From Desulfobacterales bacterium (GTDB lineage: Bacteria; Desulfobacterota; Desulfobacteria; Desulfobacterales; UBA2156): a stretch of 64,000 bases of DNA. The DNA is taken from positions 1 through 64,000 of the forward strand of contig DRHF01000189.1 of assembly GCA_011049715.1 (NCBI GenBank), read 5' to 3'. Position numbers and translations under genes: made by a program. Numbering within the stretch: the first letter of the stretch is position 1; each line of letters opens with the position of its first letter. The notes under the pieces were generated by a model, which was given only the letters and a program-made list of their open reading frames with translations, made no database searches and was not told where the DNA came from. Of this stretch, positions 59,260-64,000 are shown piece after piece.

Positions 59260-59288
59260 ACCATAGACAATCGTTTTTGGGCTGTCAA
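59260..59288 (-). promoter_or_regulatory. Sigma-70 promoter for the dpp-type operon
   Basis: On the minus strand TTGACA (59288-59283), a 17-base spacer and TATGGT (59265-59260; 4 of 6). It lies about 240 bases upstream of dppA, just beside the MITE. Confidence 0.45.
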
Positions 59289-59310
59289 GGACAAATCAAA
59301 TTGAAAGTTA

Positions 59311-59603
59311 CTCAAGTTTCGCACCCCCAAAAGGGCACGGTGCCGCATCTGGTGTGGGGTAAATAAAATTTTTTTGGAAAAACAATGAGGCAATCAGTTT
59401 GAACCGGTACCCATAAAGTAATCACCGTGCACAGGCACGCGATGGTCTGGTTTCTTTTGTAATATCAGTTGCTTCTGAAATGATAACTCTTAAAAGATTT
59501 TGTGCCGTTATCAAAGCGTTCATCATTAATTTTTTTCAGAAAAATTTCTTTTTACCCTATGCCTGATGTTACTTTCCTTAAAATATCAGGTGCGAAACTT
59601 GAG
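59311..59603 (+). mobile_element. Full-length 293-bp MITE-like element with 8-bp target duplication
   Basis: CTCAAGTTTCGCACC (59311) to GGTGCGAAACTTGAG (ending 59603); reverse complement of the copy at 6274-6565. GAAAGTTA occurs on both sides (59303-59310 and 59604-59611), a clear target duplication showing insertion by transposition. No transposase gene is inside. Confidence 0.9.
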
Positions 59604-59802
59604 GAAAGTTATTCTGAAAACCCGGAGAGTTGGATTCGAAACAAGCGGGTGCGGTCGGCTGAAAAGATCTCGATCGACCTCCTTTCCATCAGATAGAGGG
59701 ATTTAAAATTTGACTTTTCCAAACAGGGGCTATACTTCGTTGAAACAGATGGACAGGTTACGGATTATTTTTTTTCATAATTATTTGGAAAGGAGTATAG
59801 CG

Positions 59803-60594
59803 ATGGTGTCTTTTGGAAACCGTGATTTCGGTATCAACCACATAAAAACCCGCAGGAACCACACATGCTACGGAATGGGGCTGGGGATTATGGTGCTTGA
59901 CGATCCATATCCCGGTTTTCCCGGCGATGTTCGCAATGCCAGTGCCTTTCCCTACCCTGTGCAGTATGAGATTGTCGATGGGGTAAACAACTATACCCTG
60001 GTGTGGGAGGAAGACAAAAGCCCCTGTTTAGAACCGATCAAACGCGCCGCAAAAAAACTGGAGCGAATGGGTTGTCGTGCCATCGCCGCAGAATGCGGAT
60101 ATTTCGCCTATTTTCAAAAAGACATTGCCGGCTACGTTGACGTCCCTGTGTTTATGTCAAGCCTTCTGCAGGTACCGTTTATGCAGCAACTGATCGGTCC
60201 CGAAAAAGTCGTAGGTATTGTTTGTGCCCAAAAGCGCTTTTTAAGCCATACTCATCTTCAGAATGTCGGGGTCGATCTGAACAGTAACTTTGTTATTGCC
60301 GGTGCAGAGGACGAATATGAATGCCCGGAGTTTGACAATCTTTGGAACCCTGAAAAGCGTCCGGAAGTTCCCGAAAGCTATTATGACAAGGCTGAAAAAG
60401 ACATGATCCAAATCTGCAGTGAATTTTGCCAAAAACACCCTGGTATCGCTGCCCTCCTATTGGAATGCACCGGCATGCAGCCGTTTGCCCGCGCTGTGCA
60501 ACGGGTTGTTGAACTGCCGATCTTTAGCTGGGGCACACTTTTGGACTATGCCTATTCTGTGGTTGTGCACAGGGATTACTATGGACATGTATAA
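59803..60594 (+). CDS. Aspartate/glutamate-racemase-superfamily protein
   Basis: 263 residues from ATG 59803 (AAAGGAG upstream). Two cysteines in the expected positions: AAECGYFAYF (first active-site Cys) and LLLECTGMQPFARAV (second). AECGYF and IFSWGTLLDYAYS resemble the Asp/Glu racemase, hydantoin racemase and maleate isomerase fold. The reaction is unknown; amino-acid racemase or hydantoinase accessory are candidates. It follows the MITE and lies convergent to the fourth MttB gene. Confidence 0.75.
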   Translation: MVSFGNRDFGINHIKTRRNHTCYGMGLGIMVLDDPYPGFPGDVRNASAFPYPVQYEIVDGVNNYTLVWEEDKSPCLEPIKRAAKKLERMGCRAIAAECGYFAYFQKDIAGYVDVPVFMSSLLQVPFMQQLIGPEKVVGIVCAQKRFLSHTHLQNVGVDLNSNFVIAGAEDEYECPEFDNLWNPEKRPEVPESYYDKAEKDMIQICSEFCQKHPGIAALLLECTGMQPFARAVQRVVELPIFSWGTLLDYAYSVVVHRDYYGHV

Positions 60595-60713
60595 CATGAT
60601 CCCAGTCTTTTGCCGGAATCAGGAATCAAAAGAAGACGAAAAAGATGTCTTTGGGCAAACTTGCTGAAGTGGATTTGATGACCAGCAGCGTCATCGCATT
60701 TGCGCTGGAACCA

Positions 60714-62126
60714 TTACCTGCTTTGCTTTCGATCCTTGACAAATTGAATCAGCCTGTTTTTAAGTTTCGCACCCATCTGCGGTTCTTCATATTGGGCCAG
60801 CCGATTTTCAAGCAATTGACCGGCCCTTGCGGTGATATCCCGAGGTGCCATCTCAAGCCAATTGGTATGGTGTGTGCGGATGCCCAGGTCAGGGGTAAAG
60901 AATTCCTTTCGACACCGGCCTAGCGTATGATCCTGTAACAGATAATTTCCTTCGGTACCCAATTCTTTGATCAAGTCAAGGGCAAACGCATCATCCGTCA
61001 ACTCGACAGGTTTCATCAGTTTTTTCACCGCGCCGCAAAGGTCTTCGTCAGCAATAAATTTTTCAAAGCTCATGGCCAGCATCGACCCGAAGGTGCCACA
61101 GGAATGGAGCACCACATGGATGCCGCTCAAGGCGGCCACTGTGAGCATCATTGCCGATTCCATTCCGGCCTGATAGTCCAGGCAAAACGATTCTGTCACC
61201 GCTCCTTGTCCCCTGCAGGGCATATCATAATATCTTCCCATGGCCGAACTGATGGCAACATGCTTGGCATCTTCGGGCGAGGCATTCACATATCCGCCTG
61301 TCCGCATATCCATAGGGCTTCCGCCCAGGCCGTACACCACGGGTGCTCCCGGATTGATCAACTGGGACAGGCATATTCCCGCCAAAGTGGTGGCATTGGA
61401 GATCACTAAAGAGCCGGCTGTGGTAATGGGTCCGGTTGCCCCCAATGTGCAGGCGGAATGGATTATCAGAGGCTGACCGGCTGCGGCAAACACCATTAAC
61501 GCTTCAACGCTTTCCGTAGCATACTGCAGAGGTGACAGAGAATCGATCAGCGATATCATTACCGGCCGGTCTAGAGACCCCCATATCATTTGCGCCAGGT
61601 TGAGCGAGTCCCGGGCAGCTGCTTCCGATACCGAACTACCCATTATGGGCTTGTCTGTCAACACTAGCGCCGCTAGCAGGAGATCCAGATGGGCTGTTTC
61701 CGGCGGGACATCCCCGGGTTGAACAATGATGGCGCTGTTAAAGTCTATGCATTTTGAGGTTTGAACCAGTTTGCAAAAGGTTTCTACATCCGCCAGCGTG
61801 GCATCTCGTTTTTCGCCGGACGACTCGATGATAAACGGCGGTCCGTATCCGGGAGCCATGACGTAGTTGGATTCTCCGATTTGGATGTTACGGGAGGCGT
61901 TGCGGGCCTCGATGGTAAACGCTGCCGGGACTGTTTCAAGTGCTTTTTGAATATGCTTTTCTTCAAAGCGCACCATGGATCCATCCACCCGGAATCCGTG
62001 CGTTTTGAAAAGGGCCAGCGCTTTTTCACTGGGAAATCGGATACCGATATCCTGCAACAACTCTAAAGAATAGGTATGGATGGTATCAAAAGACGCTTGG
62101 TTGAGGTTTAAGATTGCTCTATTCAT
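60714..62126 (-). CDS. MttB-family (non-pyrrolysine) methyltransferase, fourth copy
   Basis: 470 residues; GGAG precedes the start. Family motifs GATGPITTAGSLVISNATTL, GQGAVTESFCLDYQAGMESA and GTEGNYLLQDHTLGRCR; no amber codon. It is the shortest and most diverged of the four copies in the window. Upstream lies a UroD/MtaA-like gene on the same strand 225 bases away, a likely partner in moving the methyl group from a corrinoid protein. Substrate unknown. Confidence 0.85.
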   Translation of the reverse strand: MNRAILNLNQASFDTIHTYSLELLQDIGIRFPSEKALALFKTHGFRVDGSMVRFEEKHIQKALETVPAAFTIEARNASRNIQIGESNYVMAPGYGPPFIIESSGEKRDATLADVETFCKLVQTSKCIDFNSAIIVQPGDVPPETAHLDLLLAALVLTDKPIMGSSVSEAAARDSLNLAQMIWGSLDRPVMISLIDSLSPLQYATESVEALMVFAAAGQPLIIHSACTLGATGPITTAGSLVISNATTLAGICLSQLINPGAPVVYGLGGSPMDMRTGGYVNASPEDAKHVAISSAMGRYYDMPCRGQGAVTESFCLDYQAGMESAMMLTVAALSGIHVVLHSCGTFGSMLAMSFEKFIADEDLCGAVKKLMKPVELTDDAFALDLIKELGTEGNYLLQDHTLGRCRKEFFTPDLGIRTHHTNWLEMAPRDITARAGQLLENRLAQYEEPQMGAKLKNRLIQFVKDRKQSR

Positions 62127-62163
62127 CTTCTAATTCTCCATCTGTAAGCAAATCGTTTAAATC

Positions 62164-62260
62164 CCAAATCACAAAACTCAAATTCCAAATAAATCTCAAT
62201 AACCAATGAATTAAATTCAAAACGGTTTAAGCGCATTGGAAATTGGAATTTGTGATTTGG
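62164..62260. repeat. AT-rich inverted repeat
   Basis: CCAAATCACAAA at 62164-62175 and TTTGTGATTTGG at 62249-62260 are exact complements, with further dispersed matches (CAAATTCCAA / TTGGAATTT) between. It could form a large hairpin or be a relic of a third inverted-repeat family, in the gap between the UroD and MttB genes. Confidence 0.5.
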
Positions 62261-62350
62261 TGCTTGGAATTTTCTCAATTCATGCACTTAATTGGGTTTA
62301 GATATCCCATACGACTTTTTTAATATATTTGTGGAACAGCATGCTAAGTG

Positions 62351-63394
62351 CTATGAGCTAAACCCAAGCACCTCCCGATTCATGGCCTCAAAATTTGCTC
62401 TCGGCGTATTCGGGGAGGTGGTGCCGGCAGTGGAAAAAATGTAGCCGGCCATCGATTTGGCTTTTTTCAGATGCGCCCTGGTTTCCCGGGCGACTTCATC
62501 CGGTGTTCCGATCAAGAGGTTGCCGTTGGGATTCAAGTTGTCGAAAATGCAGATGCGTTCGCCACATTTGTCTTTGAGCACCCGCAGATCGAGTACAGTC
62601 TCCTGGGTGAGGTTGCCGGGCATAATCCCATGGATATCCATCTCAAACAGCTTGTCGACAATGCCCGTTTTAACGATGTCTCCGCACATGTGCGGCAACA
62701 CACGGGCTCCCATTTCAATCAGCCGATTGACGACCTTGCGAGTAGGCTCGTGCACGAATTCCCGATAATGATCGGGTGAAATCAACAGAGGACACTCCAT
62801 GTCCGCGCCGTAGAAGATATACTCTACGCCGGCCCCGACCAGGGCCCGGCCGATTTCGATATCCAAAGGTACCAGTACTTCCTGCAGGGTTCGGACCAGC
62901 TCGGGCGAGTCGTACAAATCCCCCATAATTTCATTGGTGCCCCTGAGACGGGTGGCGATGGTAAAGGGTGAAATGTACTCGCAGGCAATCGGTATCTCCC
63001 CATTGAGTTGCTGCTTCAACAGGGAGATCCCGTTTAAAAAGCGTTCCATCCGATCGGTGTGCACCCTGGTCTTGGCGATGGTGTCCACATCGGCGATGGA
63101 TTTGACGCTGGTCTGTTCAATAATCGGAAAGGCATCTTCGGGATAACTTACCCCACATCCCATAGCTTCCGGAATGATTCCGCCGATAAGTCCCATACCC
63201 GCTATGACCCAGTCAAATTCAAACTCCTCCAGCGCTGCAAGGTGGACGTCTGCCATGACCTTTTCTTCCATCAACGCTTCACGAAAACTGGCGCCGAAAT
63301 AATTGCAAATGGGGGCTTCATAAAACGGGGCATTTGGTACCCGGTCCACCGGTTTTAGATGGATGGCGGCATTCATTCTTTCAGTGGAATTCAT
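62351..63394 (-). CDS. Uroporphyrinogen-decarboxylase-family protein, MtaA/MtbA-like
   Basis: 347 residues. HLKPVDRVPNAPFYEAPICN at the N-terminus and PFTIATRLRGTNEIMGDLYD fit the UroD fold; LPHMCGD holds the His-x-Cys zinc ligands of the MtaA methyltransferase group, and STAGTTSPNTPRANFEAM replaces the usual third cysteine region. In methanogens MtaA/MtbA pass methyl groups from corrinoid proteins to coenzyme M; in bacteria the acceptor is unsettled. The heme decarboxylase function is unlikely because the zinc site is present and the context is methyl transfer. Ribosome site AAAGGAGAG. Confidence 0.82.
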   Translation of the reverse strand: MNSTERMNAAIHLKPVDRVPNAPFYEAPICNYFGASFREALMEEKVMADVHLAALEEFEFDWVIAGMGLIGGIIPEAMGCGVSYPEDAFPIIEQTSVKSIADVDTIAKTRVHTDRMERFLNGISLLKQQLNGEIPIACEYISPFTIATRLRGTNEIMGDLYDSPELVRTLQEVLVPLDIEIGRALVGAGVEYIFYGADMECPLLISPDHYREFVHEPTRKVVNRLIEMGARVLPHMCGDIVKTGIVDKLFEMDIHGIMPGNLTQETVLDLRVLKDKCGERICIFDNLNPNGNLLIGTPDEVARETRAHLKKAKSMAGYIFSTAGTTSPNTPRANFEAMNREVLGFSS

Positions 63395-63507
63395 TCTGAA
63401 AATTCTCTCCTTTCACAAAACAGAATATGGGGGCATTTTAACATCAATTTTTGTTGACTCGAGAAATTGTTAGAATCAAAATGAGTAATTAAATCAATTG
63501 GCGTTCA

Positions 63508-64000
63508 TTAGATCTCCGGCAGATAGCCTGAAAAACAGATTTCTACCGGTCCGATCATGACCACGGAGTTATCATCTTTCAACTCGATTTCCACCGATCC
63601 GGCCGGCATGATCACTGTCATGCGCTTTTCCTTTGTAAGCCCCCGGCGATGAGCCGCACCCACGGCAACACAGGCACCGGTGCCGCATGCCGTGGTCAGC
63701 GTGCCAGGGCGTTCCCAGACAGAGAGTTTGAGGGTTTTGGAATCAACAAGCTGTGCAGCACCGATGTTGGCCTCCTGCGGAAAAAGCGAATCTTTTTGCA
63801 GCTGCGGTCCGAATGCGGCCAGATCGATTGCATCCAGATCGTCCACAAAGAAAACCGCATGGGGATTGCCGATGTTCATGCCGACCGGGTCTTGTAGAGG
63901 GCCGGCGCTGATTTCCAGGTGTAATGTGTCCATTTCCCGGGCCAGGGGGATGTCCTGCCAGCCGAGACGCAGTTTGCCCATGTCGACGGCCACTTTTTTA
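63508..64000 (-). CDS. dapF: Diaminopimelate epimerase, C-terminal part (runs off the window)
   Basis: The visible 164 residues are the second half of DapF (full length about 275): VGMNIGNPHAVFFVDDLDAI and the active-site cysteine in LTTACGTGACVAVGAA, with PAGSVEIEL near the end. The N-terminal half and first active cysteine lie beyond position 64000. It makes meso-diaminopimelate for lysine and peptidoglycan. The loop WERPGTLTTACG lacks the usual Gly-Ala-Gly-Glu-Thr wording before the cysteine, so it is a slightly divergent variant. Confidence 0.88.
   Translation of the reverse strand, partial: KKVAVDMGKLRLGWQDIPLAREMDTLHLEISAGPLQDPVGMNIGNPHAVFFVDDLDAIDLAAFGPQLQKDSLFPQEANIGAAQLVDSKTLKLSVWERPGTLTTACGTGACVAVGAAHRRGLTKEKRMTVIMPAGSVEIELKDDNSVVMIGPVEICFSGYLPEI

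Larger units (their letters stand above)
59021..59802. other. Intergenic region with promoter, inverted-repeat element and MITE
   Basis: 782 bases between the divergent dppA and racemase-like genes. It contains an inverted-repeat element (59062-59136), a minus-strand promoter (59260-59288) and a full MITE (59311-59603). Between the MITE and the gene at 59803 nothing else is recognised. Confidence 0.5.

Noticed and set aside
60761-60776. TAAGTTTCGCACCCATC resembling the MITE end
   Set aside because: It lies inside the conserved coding end of the fourth MttB gene and encodes MGAKLK in frame; no partner end nearby. Chance similarity.
1-64000. CRISPR arrays, tRNA/rRNA genes, prophage or transposase genes
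   Set aside because: No direct-repeat spacing typical of CRISPR, no recognisable tRNA cloverleaf (including tRNA-Sec) or rRNA, and no integrase or transposase was found by reading; a dedicated scan could still find a divergent tRNA.

Overview
This 64 kb window looks like the chromosome of an anaerobic, probably sulfate-reducing member of the Desulfobacterota. That is an inference from the gene set: selenocysteine machinery (SelA), a tungsten/molybdenum aldehyde ferredoxin oxidoreductase, an A-type flavoprotein, four non-pyrrolysine MttB-family methyltransferases, corrinoid and pterin methyl-transfer proteins, a split glutamate-synthase-like complex and many short inverted-repeat elements. There are no rRNA genes, recognisable tRNA genes, CRISPR arrays or transposase genes.

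Layout. 0.3-4.8 kb (minus strand): lytic transglycosylase, HAD phosphatase, a DUF1573-type exported protein read through an in-frame UGA, and a PfkB sugar kinase. 5.3-16.6 kb (plus strand): class II glutamine amidotransferase, a GXGXG + FMN glutamate-synthase-like subunit, a GltD-like subunit with an extra degenerate FMN-barrel domain, an MttB-family methyltransferase, a corrinoid protein, a pterin-binding methyltransferase, an XRE-cupin regulator and a GlnT-type glutamine synthetase. 16.7-21.4 kb (minus): a complete branched-chain-amino-acid-type (Liv) ABC transporter. 21.8-43.7 kb: mainly housekeeping genes (priA, fmdB-like, gmhA, selA, diacylglycerol-kinase-like, rmlB, pyrF, lysC, tsaE, nnr), plus a B12-binding radical SAM enzyme, a response regulator fused to a metallo-beta-lactamase domain, a rhomboid protease and an A-type flavoprotein. 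44.2-63.4 kb: a second catabolic island with hutH, an aldehyde ferredoxin oxidoreductase, three more MttB homologues, a FAD amine oxidase, a universal stress protein, a Dpp/Opp-type ABC transporter with a Tat signal on its binding protein, an Asp/Glu-racemase-like protein and a UroD/MtaA-like methyltransferase. The window ends inside dapF.

How the genes may work together. The 5.3-16.6 kb cluster pairs subunits resembling N-methylglutamate synthase (MgsA, MgsB+MgsC) and a GlnT that could act as a gamma-glutamylmethylamide synthetase with a full corrinoid methyl-transfer module (MttB, corrinoid protein, pterin methyltransferase). One reading is an anaerobic route in which a methylamine is glutamylated, moved onto glutamate as N-methylglutamate, and demethylated to methyl-tetrahydrofolate by corrinoid chemistry instead of by N-methylglutamate dehydrogenase. 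The simpler alternative is a GS/GOGAT nitrogen-assimilation unit beside a methyl-betaine demethylation operon. The second island would supply further methyltransferase specificities, uptake and oxidation of the demethylated product.

Two observations stand out. The DUF1573 gene has UGA exactly where the family has its first conserved cysteine, the frame stays open for another 162 codons, and selA is in the same window: a strong selenoprotein candidate. A family of about 292-bp MITE-like elements and shorter derivatives, with 15-bp terminal inverted repeats beginning CTCAAGTTTCGCACC and target duplications at two copies, is scattered through the window and is concentrated around the methylamine/glutamate cluster.
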